Notes under the pieces: model-generated
Told to the model about the DNA's origin: nothing
The model's input: only the letters and a program-made list of their open reading frames with translations
Database searches by the model: none
Shown: piece after piece, positions 17,126 to 25,339 of the stretch
Position numbering within the stretch: the first letter of the stretch is position 1
Layout: each line of letters opens with the position of its first letter
Assembly: GCF_003063505.1 (NCBI RefSeq)
Contig: NZ_NERW01000002.1
Location: forward strand, 930,001-994,000
Reading direction: 5' to 3'
DNA from: Limnohabitans sp. T6-20
Lineage (GTDB): Bacteria > Pseudomonadota > Gammaproteobacteria > Burkholderiales > Burkholderiaceae_C
Length of the DNA: 64,000 nt
Program-made: the position numbers and the translations under genes

Positions 17126-17770
17126 TCAGGCCCCCCCCATTTTTGACATGGCTAAAAAAGGATGCTCTGCCAAAACCTTCTTGATGTACAGACGAACTGA
17201 CTCATAGCCGAGCGACTCTGAATTGAATGGCCAGGCTTTCTGATCTTCCAAGCCAGCTTTTCTTAGCTCGTCAATGAACCATCGAAAGATCGTTTGAACA
17301 TTGATCTTAGGGTGTGCAAGAGAATCGGCGTTATTGAGGATTCGTTTGTGAAAACGATCTTTCAAATCTTTGAACTGTGGACGTTCAAGTAGCCACTTCA
17401 ACGCGCCGGTTGCTCCAGCCCCATTTTCGTGAACAACAGGTGCAGTTTGACGCTCGTAAGCGGTCACACGGAAATGTGGAAGTGCTCCTCGCCAACCAAA
17501 AATATCCCCATCTGAGTGCCTTTGAAGGCATCGGTTTGTGATGATTCGGTAGATATTGGATCGTTTTTCACCCGTTTTCTTCTGCAAAACTGCATCGGTA
17601 GCACCCTTGAGATACAGCTCAATGGCTTTTTTTCGGGCTAAAAATTTAGTTTTGCGAGCAGCTGACAAGCTGTTCTCATCCACCATAGGCCAATTGCCAA
17701 GGTCAATGCTCTGGCTCGATAGCTCAGAATTCGGAGTTGAGCGATATCCAATTCGTCCCGATAAAGCCAT
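17126..17770 (-). CDS. tniA: TniA/TnsB-like transposase, N-terminal DNA-binding part (upstream frame)
   Basis: A 214-residue ORF starting at an ATG with an ideal AGGAGG site 4 bases upstream. Residues 38-75 (ARKKAIELYLKG, LQKKTGEKRSNIYRII) look like a helix-turn-helix, consistent with the end-binding N-terminal region of TniA/TnsB. It stops at a TGA (17126-17128) immediately after a run of eight G. The catalytic domain continues in the frame one base ahead. The two frames overlap only between 17126 and 17151, and that overlap contains the G run. Either a recent frameshift has inactivated the transposase, or slippage on the G run makes a fused protein, or the run is miscounted by one base. Confidence 0.8.
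   Translation of the reverse strand: MALSGRIGYRSTPNSELSSQSIDLGNWPMVDENSLSAARKTKFLARKKAIELYLKGATDAVLQKKTGEKRSNIYRIITNRCLQRHSDGDIFGWRGALPHFRVTAYERQTAPVVHENGAGATGALKWLLERPQFKDLKDRFHKRILNNADSLAHPKINVQTIFRWFIDELRKAGLEDQKAWPFNSESLGYESVRLYIKKVLAEHPFLAMSKMGGA
17131..17138 (-). other. Homopolymer G8 frameshift site within tniA
   Basis: Eight consecutive C on the + strand (G on the coding strand) lie in the 26-bp overlap of the two tniA frames. Removing one base restores a single 689-residue reading frame: the junction would read MSKMGGPDAIAKAKA. Confidence 0.8.
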
Positions 17771-17827
17771 AGAACCTCCTAGTTAAAGGTCTATCCAAGA
17801 CTCATTAAAAAGGAAGAATCACTTAAC

Positions 17828-17922
17828 GTCAACTTTACTTGGAATTCGTAGCATCAACTTTACTTGGAAAGAGACACCCTCCAGAGGGAAGATCCAGCTG
17901 TTCGTAGCATCAAATTTACTTG
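17828..17922. repeat. Direct repeats at transposon end (putative transposase-binding sites)
   Basis: The 22-base unit TTCGTAGCATCAACTTTACTTG occurs at 17845-17866 and, with one mismatch (A for C), at 17901-17922, 56 bp apart. A shorter copy of its right half (GTCAACTTTACTTGGAA) is at 17828-17844, directly abutting the second. All three face the same way, between the tniA start and the chromosomal ankyrin gene. Tn7-like elements carry several such TnsB sites at each end. The exact terminal bases could not be fixed. Confidence 0.75.
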
Positions 17923-17936
17923 TGTGAACGAAGGAA

Positions 17937-18770
17937 TCACCAACCTGTTTTGACAGGTTTGGATGCTGGCTCAGATGCGGCCGGGGCTGGCGGCAACACT
18001 GGCGCTAAAACTGCCGGTGCGCCGACTGGGGGCTTGGGATCGGCTGGCGCAGCTGGTGCCGTGGCTTCCGATGGCGTTGTTGGCACAACGCTCGTCGCCT
18101 GAGCCTTGGCTGCACGCGCAGCTTGGCGCTGCAAGCCTGTTTCAATCAACTCCTTGGCGTTTTGGCGGTTGCCACGCACAGCAAAATCAAGCGCCGTGAG
18201 GCCTAACTGGTTTTTGATGTTCAGATCAGCACCCGCCTGGATCAAGACTTTGACCGCTTCGGGGCTGCCATACATGGCGGCCATCATCAAGGGCGTGCTG
18301 CCGTTGGGCGATTCGGCATCGATGTAAGCGCTGTTCTCCAGCAAAAATTCGATCACGGCCACCTGACCCGTGGATGCGGCGTAATGCAAAGGCGTCCAGC
18401 CGGGTTTGTTCACATCGGCATCGTTTTCAACCAATTGTTTGACCAAGGGCAAATAGCCCTTGAGCGCAGCCAGCATCAAAACGCTTTCGTCCTTGTCGTT
18501 ACGCACCTCGGTCTTGACCTTGGGCCAGCTGGCCAGCAGCTGCGCCACCTTGAGCGATGGCTCTCGCACCGCGATCATCAAACCCGGCACACCCTTTGGG
18601 CTGACGGTGTTGGGGTCGAAGCCGCGCTGAAGCAAAGCCTGAACAGTCTTCACATCGTCAAACTGAACCGCTTTGAAGAAGTCTTCGTACGAGCCCGCCA
18701 ACGAGATCAGCTGTGCGGATAAAAGTCCAATAAAAACAATGGACTTTTTAATGTATTGAATGTATTGCAT
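17937..18770 (-). CDS. Ankyrin-repeat protein with signal peptide
   Basis: A 277-residue exported protein. A hydrophobic signal segment (SIVFIGLLSAQLISLAG) covers about residues 10-27. About five ankyrin repeats follow (residues 30-205), with consensus text such as GWTPLHYAASTGQVAVIEFLLE and GSTPLMMAAMYGSPEAVKVLIQ. The last 55 residues are an Ala/Pro-rich tail ending KPVKTGW. The ATG at 18770 is used; an earlier TTG is in frame. It is 6 bp after the tatD stop and so belongs to the tmk-holB-tatD run. Its stop codon is only 14 bp from the outermost transposon end repeat. Ankyrin repeats mediate protein contacts; the partner is unknown. Confidence 0.85.
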   Translation of the reverse strand: MQYIQYIKKSIVFIGLLSAQLISLAGSYEDFFKAVQFDDVKTVQALLQRGFDPNTVSPKGVPGLMIAVREPSLKVAQLLASWPKVKTEVRNDKDESVLMLAALKGYLPLVKQLVENDADVNKPGWTPLHYAASTGQVAVIEFLLENSAYIDAESPNGSTPLMMAAMYGSPEAVKVLIQAGADLNIKNQLGLTALDFAVRGNRQNAKELIETGLQRQAARAAKAQATSVVPTTPSEATAPAAPADPKPPVGAPAVLAPVLPPAPAASEPASKPVKTGW

Positions 18771-18776
18771 GAGCAA

Positions 18777-19583
18777 TCAAGCGGCCGTTTTGGCGAACAA
18801 TTTCAGGAAATTTCGCGTGGTCAACTCGCCAATGGCCTCCGAACTGCAGCCACGCAATTCACCCAAGAGCTTGGCCACAAGGGGCACATAAGACGGGTTA
18901 TTGAGCTTGCCACGGTAAGGCACAGGGGCCAAATACGGGCTGTCGGTCTCGATCAACAAGCGGTCATCGGGCACGAATTTGGCCACTTCCCGCAGATCGG
19001 CGGCGGTCTTGAAGGTCAAAATGCCCGACAGGGAGATGTAAAAACCCAGGTCCAAGGCCGCTCTGGCGACCTCTTGGCTTTCGGTGAAGCAGTGAAAAAC
19101 ACCGCCGGCCGAACCCGCATTGCCCAACTCGCCCTCTTCTTTCAGGATGGCGATCGTGTCGTCTGACGCCTGCCGGGTGTGGATCACCAGCGGCAAACCC
19201 GTCTGGCGCGCGGCACGGATGTGGGTGCGAAAACGCTCGCGCTGCCATTCCATGTCCGCGATGGTGCGCCCGCCTTTGCGCTCGTCCATCTGGTAATAGT
19301 CCAGGCCCGTCTCGCCAATGGCGACCACTTTGGGACGCGCTGCGCCGTCCAGCAAATCCTGCAAGCTGGGCTCGCGCAGGCCCTCGTTGTCGGGATGCAC
19401 GCCCACCGTGGCCCACATGTTGTCGTGCGCCATGGCCAGGTTGTGCACTTCGTCAAACTTTTCCATCGTGGTGCAAATGACCATGGCTCGGGTCACTTGG
19501 GCAGCCACCATGGCCTGCTGGATGCTGTCCAGCTGACTCATCAGCTCGGGGAAATTCAAATGGCAATGGGAATCGGTGTACAT
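18777..19583 (-). CDS. tatD: TatD-family metal-dependent hydrolase / DNase
   Basis: A 268-residue TIM-barrel metallohydrolase. The metal ligands of the family are visible: His6 and His8 in DSHCHL, the Glu in AIGETGLDYY (about 92), the His in VIHTR, the His in VFHCF and the Asp in ETDSPYLAP. TatD enzymes are 3'-5' exonucleases acting on DNA or RNA; paralogues (YcfH, YjjV) share the fold, and YcfH is the one commonly beside holB. It begins 3 bp after the holB stop and ends 6 bp before the ankyrin gene, so it is part of one operon. Confidence 0.93.
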   Translation of the reverse strand: MYTDSHCHLNFPELMSQLDSIQQAMVAAQVTRAMVICTTMEKFDEVHNLAMAHDNMWATVGVHPDNEGLREPSLQDLLDGAARPKVVAIGETGLDYYQMDERKGGRTIADMEWQRERFRTHIRAARQTGLPLVIHTRQASDDTIAILKEEGELGNAGSAGGVFHCFTESQEVARAALDLGFYISLSGILTFKTAADLREVAKFVPDDRLLIETDSPYLAPVPYRGKLNNPSYVPLVAKLLGELRGCSSEAIGELTTRNFLKLFAKTAA

Positions 19584-19586
19584 GGC

Positions 19587-20591
19587 TCAGCCCTTGGACA
19601 GCAGGGTTTGTTGGGCATCGGCGGTCAGGGCTTCCAGCATCAGACCGGCATTGAAGGGGTGCTCGGCCGTGCGCGCCGACTGCATCAGGCGCTTGAACCA
19701 ATCGGTCAGCACCGACACGGACGCGTTGCTCGCAGGCAATTGGGTGGCATCAAAAAAGCGCGGCGCGGCACCCGATTGGCGCAGCACCAGGTCGTGGCAA
19801 AGCTTTTGCAGCGCGTCGATGGCTTGTGCGGGGCTCAGGTCGGCCAGGTGGCGGGCATCGCCTTGGCGCATGGCCTTGGGCAACGCGGCCCACCAGTCAG
19901 GAAACAAACCCGCTTCGGCTTGGCGCAGCACATCGGTTGGGCGGCCACCTGCGCTGCGCAGCAAAGCCTGCGCCACAGGGGCGGGCACGCCCTGCCCGCT
20001 CAGCCAGGTTAAAGCTTCGTCGGCCTCAGGCCACTTCATGGTGTGGGCTAAGCAGCGGCTGCGAATGGTGGGCAGCAGCATGTGCGCCGCCTCGGTGGCC
20101 AGCACAAAGCGCACATCGCCCGGCGGCTCTTCCAGGGTTTTGAGCAAAGCGTTGGCCGTGATGGTGTTCATGCGCTCGGCCGGGAACACCAGCACCGCCT
20201 TGCCGCGCCCGCGTGCATCGGTGCGCTGTGAAAACTCGACCGCGTCCCTCATTGCATCGACCCGGATTTCTTTGCTGGGCTTGCGGGTTTTCTTGTCGAT
20301 CTCGTCCTGCGCTTTTTCCGACAAAGGCCAACCCAGCTCGATCATCACGGTCTCGGGCATCAGCACGGCCAGGTCGGCATGCGTGTGCACGGCCACCGCA
20401 TGGCAGCTTGGGCAGTCGCCGCAAGCGCCTTGCGCCGTGGGCTGTTCGCACAACCAGGCCGAGGCCATGGCCAGCGCCAATTCGTATTGACCCAGACCCG
20501 ACGGGCCTTGCAGCAACCAGGCGTGACCGCGCTGGGCCAGCAAATCAGTGGCCTGGCGTGCAATCCAAGGGGCGTTCAAAACGGCGCTCAT
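19587..20591 (-). CDS. holB: DNA polymerase III subunit delta-prime
   Basis: A 334-residue clamp-loader subunit. The N-terminal AAA-like domain has a degenerate P-loop (GPSGLGQYE, lacking the catalytic Lys-Ser/Thr), which is normal for delta-prime, and a zinc site of four cysteines (CEQ...CGDCPSC) near 50-65. A segment [23 protein letters not shown] is diagnostic. The ATG at 20591 overlaps the tmk stop (ATGA), so the two are translationally coupled; an in-frame upstream ATG at 20612 lies inside tmk and is not needed. Confidence 0.94.
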   Translation of the reverse strand: MSAVLNAPWIARQATDLLAQRGHAWLLQGPSGLGQYELALAMASAWLCEQPTAQGACGDCPSCHAVAVHTHADLAVLMPETVMIELGWPLSEKAQDEIDKKTRKPSKEIRVDAMRDAVEFSQRTDARGRGKAVLVFPAERMNTITANALLKTLEEPPGDVRFVLATEAAHMLLPTIRSRCLAHTMKWPEADEALTWLSGQGVPAPVAQALLRSAGGRPTDVLRQAEAGLFPDWWAALPKAMRQGDARHLADLSPAQAIDALQKLCHDLVLRQSGAAPRFFDATQLPASNASVSVLTDWFKRLMQSARTAEHPFNAGLMLEALTADAQQTLLSKG

Positions 20592-21229
20592 GCGGCGGCC
20601 CGCTTCAGCCAATCGCCCACCATGCGGCCCACGTCAGCGCCCACGGCTTCCATGCTTTGGGCGGCGTCGACGCGTGCAAAACGGGTGGGCATTTCGGCCT
20701 GGCGCTTGGCGTAGCCTGCGCGAACGGCGGCAAAAAAGTTGACTGGCTGAGACTCAAATTTGTCCGGCACGCGGGCCGAGGCCAAGCGCTGCGCGGCGAT
20801 TTGCGGGTCCAGATCAAACCAGATGGTCAGCTCGGGCTGGCGCAAACCGCCATCGGGCAAAGCTTGCACCATGCGCTCCAGCTGGGACAGCACCTGCCAG
20901 TCAAACCCACGCCCACCGCCTTGGTACGCAAAAGTAGCGTCGGTGAAGCGGTCGCACAGCACCACATCACCCCGGGCCAGCGCGGGCTCGATCACCTGCA
21001 CCAAATGCTCGCGCCGCGCCGCGAACATCAGCAGCGCCTCGGTCAGCGCATCCATGGGTTCGTGCAACACCAGCTCGCGCAGCTTTTCAGACAGAGGCGT
21101 GCCGCCGGGCTCGCGAGTCAGCACGACCGCCCTGCCCGCTTCGCGGAACAACTGGGCCACGCGCTCAATGTGCGTGGACTTGCCCGCACCGTCGATGCCT
21201 TCAAAACTGATGAACAAACCGCGTGTCAT
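20588..21229 (-). CDS. tmk: Thymidylate kinase
   Basis: A 213-residue dTMP kinase that makes dTDP for DNA synthesis. The P-loop [11 protein letters not shown] is at 9-19, the [16 protein letters not shown] segment near 95-110 carries the nucleotide-binding DR motif, and the LID region follows LTIWFDLDP. Length is typical. It opens the leftward run tmk-holB-tatD-ankyrin, 48 bp after the mltG stop. Confidence 0.96.
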   Translation of the reverse strand: MTRGLFISFEGIDGAGKSTHIERVAQLFREAGRAVVLTREPGGTPLSEKLRELVLHEPMDALTEALLMFAARREHLVQVIEPALARGDVVLCDRFTDATFAYQGGGRGFDWQVLSQLERMVQALPDGGLRQPELTIWFDLDPQIAAQRLASARVPDKFESQPVNFFAAVRAGYAKRQAEMPTRFARVDAAQSMEAVGADVGRMVGDWLKRAAA

Positions 21230-21277
21230 GGTGTGTGAAATTGGGAAAACCCGATTGTCGCAGGCTCTCGCCTGCCC

Positions 21278-22273
21278 TCAATCCTTGGCCGTTTGGATGC
21301 CACGCTGGTAACGGTTGACCGCACGGTTGTGCTCGTCCAGCGAGGCGCTGAAGTGGCTGCTGCCGTCGCCTTTGGCCACAAAGTACAGCGCCTGCGTCTT
21401 GGCGGGTTGCACCGCAGCCAGCAAAGCGGCCTTGCCCGGCATGGCAATCGGCGTGGGCGGCAAGCCGCCACGGGTGTAGGTGTTCCAGGGGGTGTCGGAC
21501 TGCAGGTGGATGCGGCGCAAGTTGCCGTCAAAGGCCTCACCCAAGCCATAAATCACCGTCGGATCGGTCTGCAAACGCATGCCGATGCGCAGACGGTTGT
21601 TGAACACCCCCGAAATCATGGGCCGGTCGGCGCCTTTGCCGGTTTCTTTTTCCACAATGCTCGCCAGAATCAAGGCCTCTTCAGGTGATTTGACCGAAAC
21701 ACCGGGCTGACGGGCCTCCCAAGCCTGCTGCACATGCTTGTCCATGGCCTTCATGGCCCGCTTCAGGACCGCCAGGTCGCTGGAGCCTTTGGCATACGAA
21801 TACGTGTCCGGGTAAAAACGCCCTTCCGGGGCCACGCCGGGGCGGCCCAGCTGCGCCATCAAGGCCTCGTCGGGCAAAGCACGGCTGTCGGGCTTGAGGT
21901 GTTCGGCCTTGGCCAGCGCCTGGCGCACTTGCCGCCAGTTCCAGCCCTCCACAATCGTCACGGTGCGCAGGCTCTCCTCGCCCCGCACCAGCATGTTCAG
22001 CAACTGTTGGGGCGATGTGCCGGGGGCAATTTCATAGCTTCCGGCCCGCATCAGGCGCGACTGGCCCGACAGGCGAAACCAAGCGTAAAGCAAAGTGGGT
22101 GAAGTCTGAGCCCCCGCATCGGCCACGGCCTGGGCAATGGCTTTGGGCGAAGTGCCGGGCTCAATGGCCAAATCAAGCGCATTGCGGCCCGTGTCCATCG
22201 GCTGGTTCACCCACCAGAACGCCGCCCCCCCCATCAGCAAGGCGGCCAGCAGCAGGCTTGTCAGCAACTTCAT
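21278..22273 (-). CDS. mltG: Endolytic murein transglycosylase MltG
   Basis: A 331-residue YceG/MltG protein that cuts nascent peptidoglycan glycan strands at the inner membrane. One N-terminal membrane helix (KLLTSLLLAALLMGGAAFWW) is followed by a LysM-like segment (about 30-90) and the catalytic domain; the presumed catalytic Glu is in ILASIVEKETG. The final motif is GLPPTPIAMPGKAALLA. The ATG at 22273 is preferred for AAAGG at suitable spacing; ATG 22294 would add seven residues but has its AAGGA only one base away. It is divergent from ygfZ and upstream of tmk, the usual order in these bacteria. Confidence 0.92.
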   Translation of the reverse strand: MKLLTSLLLAALLMGGAAFWWVNQPMDTGRNALDLAIEPGTSPKAIAQAVADAGAQTSPTLLYAWFRLSGQSRLMRAGSYEIAPGTSPQQLLNMLVRGEESLRTVTIVEGWNWRQVRQALAKAEHLKPDSRALPDEALMAQLGRPGVAPEGRFYPDTYSYAKGSSDLAVLKRAMKAMDKHVQQAWEARQPGVSVKSPEEALILASIVEKETGKGADRPMISGVFNNRLRIGMRLQTDPTVIYGLGEAFDGNLRRIHLQSDTPWNTYTRGGLPPTPIAMPGKAALLAAVQPAKTQALYFVAKGDGSSHFSASLDEHNRAVNRYQRGIQTAKD

Positions 22274-22364
22274 CAAGCCTTTGAGCACGGCCATGTCCTT
22301 GTTCGAGTGTTGAAAACGTGGAGGGGATGATAATTCACGCCTCGCCCGAAGACAGAGCCGCCCC

Positions 22365-23321
22365 ATGAACACCCCTGCAGAACTCAGCCCTCAAATCAAC
22401 ACCCTTTTGAACGGCGTCAGCCCCCTGCCCCATCTGGGCGTGATTCAGGCCCAAGGCGTAGACGCGGCCAACTTTTTGCACAACCAGCTGAGCAACGACG
22501 TGCTGCTCTTGCCCGTGGGCCAGTCCCGCCTGGCGGCTTTTTGCTCGGCCAAGGGCCGCATGCAGGCCAGCTTCTTGGTCATCAAAACTGCGCCTGACAC
22601 CGTGCTGCTGGTCATGAGCCTCGACTTGCTGGCCCAAACGCTCAAGCGTTTGTCCATGTTTGTGTTGCGGGCCAAAGTCAAAATGAGCGACGTCACGGAC
22701 CAATGGCAGCTGCACGGCTTATTGGGCGGCAGCGCCCGTGCCGTTTTGGGTGAAGCCATGCCTTGGCAAACCGCCAGCGCCGACGGGGCCCACGCCGTGG
22801 CGCTTTACCCCGCCGTGCTGGGTGAGACCCAAGTGCCACGGGCCTTGTGGCTGGGCGCTGCAGCCCAAGCACTGCCCGCTGGGGCCAAAGTTTCAACCGA
22901 AGTTTGGGCCTGGGCCGAAGTCATGAGCGGTGTGACGCTGGTCACCCAGCCGCTGTTTGAGGCCTTTGTGCCCCAAATGCTGAACTACGAATCAGTGGGC
23001 GGTGTGAACTTCAAAAAAGGCTGCTACCCGGGCCAAGAAGTCGTGGCCCGCAGCCAGTTTCGCGGCACCTTGAAGCGCCGCACAGCACTGGTGCACAGCC
23101 CGGTGGCCTTAATGGCTGGACAAGACGTGTTCACCCCTGCCGACCCCGAGCAGCCTTGCGCGACCGTGGTGCTGTGCGCGGCGATGCCTGATGGTCAGGG
23201 TTTTGACGCCCTGGTCAGTGGGACGCTGGAGAGCCAGCAGGCAGGTTGGCATGCGGGCAGCGCCCAAGGCGAAGTGCTGCAACTGCAGCCCCTGCCCTAC
23301 GAACTGCTGGCCGACATTTGA
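22365..23321 (+). CDS. ygfZ: YgfZ folate-binding Fe-S cluster / tRNA-modification factor
   Basis: A 318-residue member of the YgfZ/GcvT-like family, which binds folate and helps repair or assemble certain iron-sulfur enzymes such as MiaB. The diagnostic motif KGCYPGQEVVAR, with its conserved Cys, is present around residues 220-231. Length fits the family. It is transcribed divergently from mltG, with roughly 90 bp between the two starts that must hold both promoters. Confidence 0.93.
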   Translation: MNTPAELSPQINTLLNGVSPLPHLGVIQAQGVDAANFLHNQLSNDVLLLPVGQSRLAAFCSAKGRMQASFLVIKTAPDTVLLVMSLDLLAQTLKRLSMFVLRAKVKMSDVTDQWQLHGLLGGSARAVLGEAMPWQTASADGAHAVALYPAVLGETQVPRALWLGAAAQALPAGAKVSTEVWAWAEVMSGVTLVTQPLFEAFVPQMLNYESVGGVNFKKGCYPGQEVVARSQFRGTLKRRTALVHSPVALMAGQDVFTPADPEQPCATVVLCAAMPDGQGFDALVSGTLESQQAGWHAGSAQGEVLQLQPLPYELLADI

Positions 23322-23324
23322 TTC

Positions 23325-24182
23325 TCAGAGCTTGCGCACCATCTCGATGTGCGCAATGCCCGCTTCTTCAAAAATGGCCCCATGCGGCTCAAAGCCTGAG
23401 CGTTTGTAAAAACCTTCGGCGCTGCATTGGGCGTGCAGGATGACTTGGGTATCGCCCCGGTTTTGGGCAGCGTCCATCAGCGCATGCAGCACCCGGCGGC
23501 CCAAATCGCTGCCGCGCATCTGCTTTTTCACGGCCATGCGGCCGATGCGTGCCACACCGGGGGCGTGTTGCAGCAGGCGGCCCGTGGCCAGGGGCATGCC
23601 CATGCGGTTGAGCGCCACCGCGTGCAAGGCGGTTTCGTCATCATGGTCCCACTCCATCTCGGCGGGCACTTTTTGCTCGTGCACAAACACCTCGGTGCGC
23701 AGCGGGCTGGCCAGTTTTTGAAAGTCGTGCCACGAACCCACATGCACTTGCACCATGTCTTCGCCGCGCTCAAAGCCTTCGAGCAGGTCGCGCAGTGGCG
23801 GAGGAATGGGCTGGCTCTTTTTGGCCACAGGGTCGGCGTAGACATACACCAGCTCGCTGGTGATCAGCAGCTCATCGCCCCTAAAAATCGCACCTGCAAA
23901 GGTCATGGACGAATTGCCCACGCGGTCGCAGCGCATACACACATCCAAGTAATCATCCATCTCGGCGCTGGCGTGGTACTCGACGCTGGCCTTTTTGACA
24001 AACAAGTCGCCACCCAGCTGGTGCATGGTCTCGGCATAGGGCATGGCCAGGTTGCGCCAGTAATCGGTCACGGCGGTGTCGAAGTACATGAGGTAGTGGC
24101 CGTTGAAGACGATTTTCTGCATGTCCACTTCGACCCAGCGCACGCGCATGCGGTGAGAAAAACGGAAGTCCTGGCGTTTCAT
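23325..24182 (-). CDS. Fusion of YbgC/FcbC-type acyl-CoA thioesterase and GNAT N-acetyltransferase
   Basis: A 285-residue two-domain protein. Residues 1-140 are a hotdog thioesterase with the acyl-CoA thioesterase signature VDMQKIVFNGHYLMYFD (presumed catalytic Asp20). Residues 150-285 are a GNAT acetyltransferase: EVFVHEQKVPAEMEWD, then the acetyl-CoA loop RIGRMAVKKQMRGSDLGRRVL, and a closing GFYKRSGFEPHGAIFEEAGI. The ATG at 24182 starts 4 bp after the preceding esterase gene ends; a TTG 15 bases earlier would overlap it. Convergent with ygfZ (3-bp gap). The pairing suggests hydrolysis and transfer of acyl groups from CoA, but substrates are unknown. Confidence 0.85.
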   Translation of the reverse strand: MKRQDFRFSHRMRVRWVEVDMQKIVFNGHYLMYFDTAVTDYWRNLAMPYAETMHQLGGDLFVKKASVEYHASAEMDDYLDVCMRCDRVGNSSMTFAGAIFRGDELLITSELVYVYADPVAKKSQPIPPPLRDLLEGFERGEDMVQVHVGSWHDFQKLASPLRTEVFVHEQKVPAEMEWDHDDETALHAVALNRMGMPLATGRLLQHAPGVARIGRMAVKKQMRGSDLGRRVLHALMDAAQNRGDTQVILHAQCSAEGFYKRSGFEPHGAIFEEAGIAHIEMVRKL

Positions 24183-24186
24183 GGGT

Positions 24187-25149
24187 TCAACTTTCAAAAG
24201 CGTGTTTCAGGGCCCTGCCCGCATCGGCGTGGGCTTGCAGGGCGTCGGGAATAGCGCGGCCCATGGTGATGAAACCATGCACCACGCCTTTGTAGATTTC
24301 CAGATCGACCGGCACGCCCGCCATGCGCAAGGTGTCGGCGTAACGCACGCCCTCGTCCACCAGCGGGTCGCATTCGGCCAAACCGATCCAGGCCGGGGCC
24401 AAGCCGCTGTGGTCGGGGGCGTTGCCGGGGGCAAAGCGCCAGTCGTCGCGGTCGGCTTGGTCGATGTAGCCGTCAAAAAACCAGTCGATGGTCTCTTTGT
24501 CGAGCATGAAACCCTCGGCAAAGGTGTGGTGCGAGGCGGTGTCTTGCCGCCCGCCGCAACCGGGGTAAAACAGCAGCTGCAAAGCCAGTTTCAAGCCCGC
24601 ATCGCGCGCCATCAAGGCGCACACGGCGCTGAGCGTGCCGCCCGCACTGTCGCCGCCCACCGCCAAACGGCTGGTGTCCAGTCCCAAGGTCGGCGCATGC
24701 TGGTGCAGCCAGTTCAGCGCGTCCCAGCTGTCGTGCACGGCGGTCGGAAAGCGGTGCTCCGGTGCCAGGCGGTAGTCCAGCGACACCACCGCGCAATGGC
24801 CTTGGCGTGAGAGCTGACGGCACAGCACATCGTGCGTGGTGAGGCTGCCCACGGTGAACCCGCCGCCGTGGATGTAGAGCAGCACGGGCAAGGGCTTGTC
24901 GCTTTGGGGTGCGTACAAGCGGGCGGGCATGGCGTGTCCGTCGCGTGCGGGGATGGTGATGTCCTCAACCCGGTCAACATGGGGCGCAGGCTGCAGGTCC
25001 AGGATGGGGCCGCCGATGTCGTAAAACTCGCGGGCTTGGACAGGTGTCATGGCCGCCATGGGTGGGCGGCCAGCGCGCTGCACGCGTTCAATCAGGCTGC
25101 GCGTGGCGTCGTTCAACAGTGATCGGGGGTTGGTGTGGTGGCTGCTCAT
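24187..25149 (-). CDS. Alpha/beta-hydrolase of the hormone-sensitive-lipase (esterase) family
   Basis: A 320-residue cytoplasmic esterase. The oxyanion-hole motif HGGGF (about 95-99) and nucleophile elbow GDSAGG (about 166-171) define the HSL/family IV group; the Asp in ECDPLVDEG and the His in GVVHGF complete the triad. Length is typical. It is upstream of, and probably cotranscribed with, the thioesterase-GNAT fusion. It is divergent from the alcohol dehydrogenase, with 190 bp between them. Substrate is likely a short acyl ester. Confidence 0.9.
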   Translation of the reverse strand: MSSHHTNPRSLLNDATRSLIERVQRAGRPPMAAMTPVQAREFYDIGGPILDLQPAPHVDRVEDITIPARDGHAMPARLYAPQSDKPLPVLLYIHGGGFTVGSLTTHDVLCRQLSRQGHCAVVSLDYRLAPEHRFPTAVHDSWDALNWLHQHAPTLGLDTSRLAVGGDSAGGTLSAVCALMARDAGLKLALQLLFYPGCGGRQDTASHHTFAEGFMLDKETIDWFFDGYIDQADRDDWRFAPGNAPDHSGLAPAWIGLAECDPLVDEGVRYADTLRMAGVPVDLEIYKGVVHGFITMGRAIPDALQAHADAGRALKHAFES

Positions 25150-25339
25150 GGGGCGCTGGAAAGGTCACAGGGTGTTGCGTTAGGTGTTGCCAACGTGACG
25201 TACAACGGGGCTTGCAGGGTGGCCAAAGACGAATCCTGCATCAAAATGGGCTTTGATCGTACAACGCCCTACACGGTGGGTCTGTCACCTGTTGCGCATC
25301 ACCTGTTCCCGTTCAGCCACTTCAGTTTGGAGTTCTTGC

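Larger units (their letters stand above)
1..17922. mobile_element. Tn7/Tn5053-like transposon with metal-resistance cargo (one end plus cargo; left end not seen)
   Basis: The right boundary is placed at the outermost of three direct repeats (17828-17922) that lie just outside a leftward tniA-tniB-tniQ module. The cargo to the left is accessory: kfrA-like gene, tyrosine recombinase, cadRA and a czc-like operon. To the right the sequence changes abruptly to conserved chromosome (ankyrin gene, tatD, holB, tmk). I looked for an inverted copy of the end repeats between the genes from 405 to 12,828 and found none, so the left end is probably outside the window. It remains possible that only part of 1-12,828 belongs to this element, since the recombinase at 523 could mark a separate island. 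Confidence 0.55.

Noticed and set aside
17937..18770. Ankyrin gene as transposon cargo
   Set aside because: It is 6 bp from tatD in a conserved chromosomal run and lies outside the end repeats; only its 3' end is close to the element.
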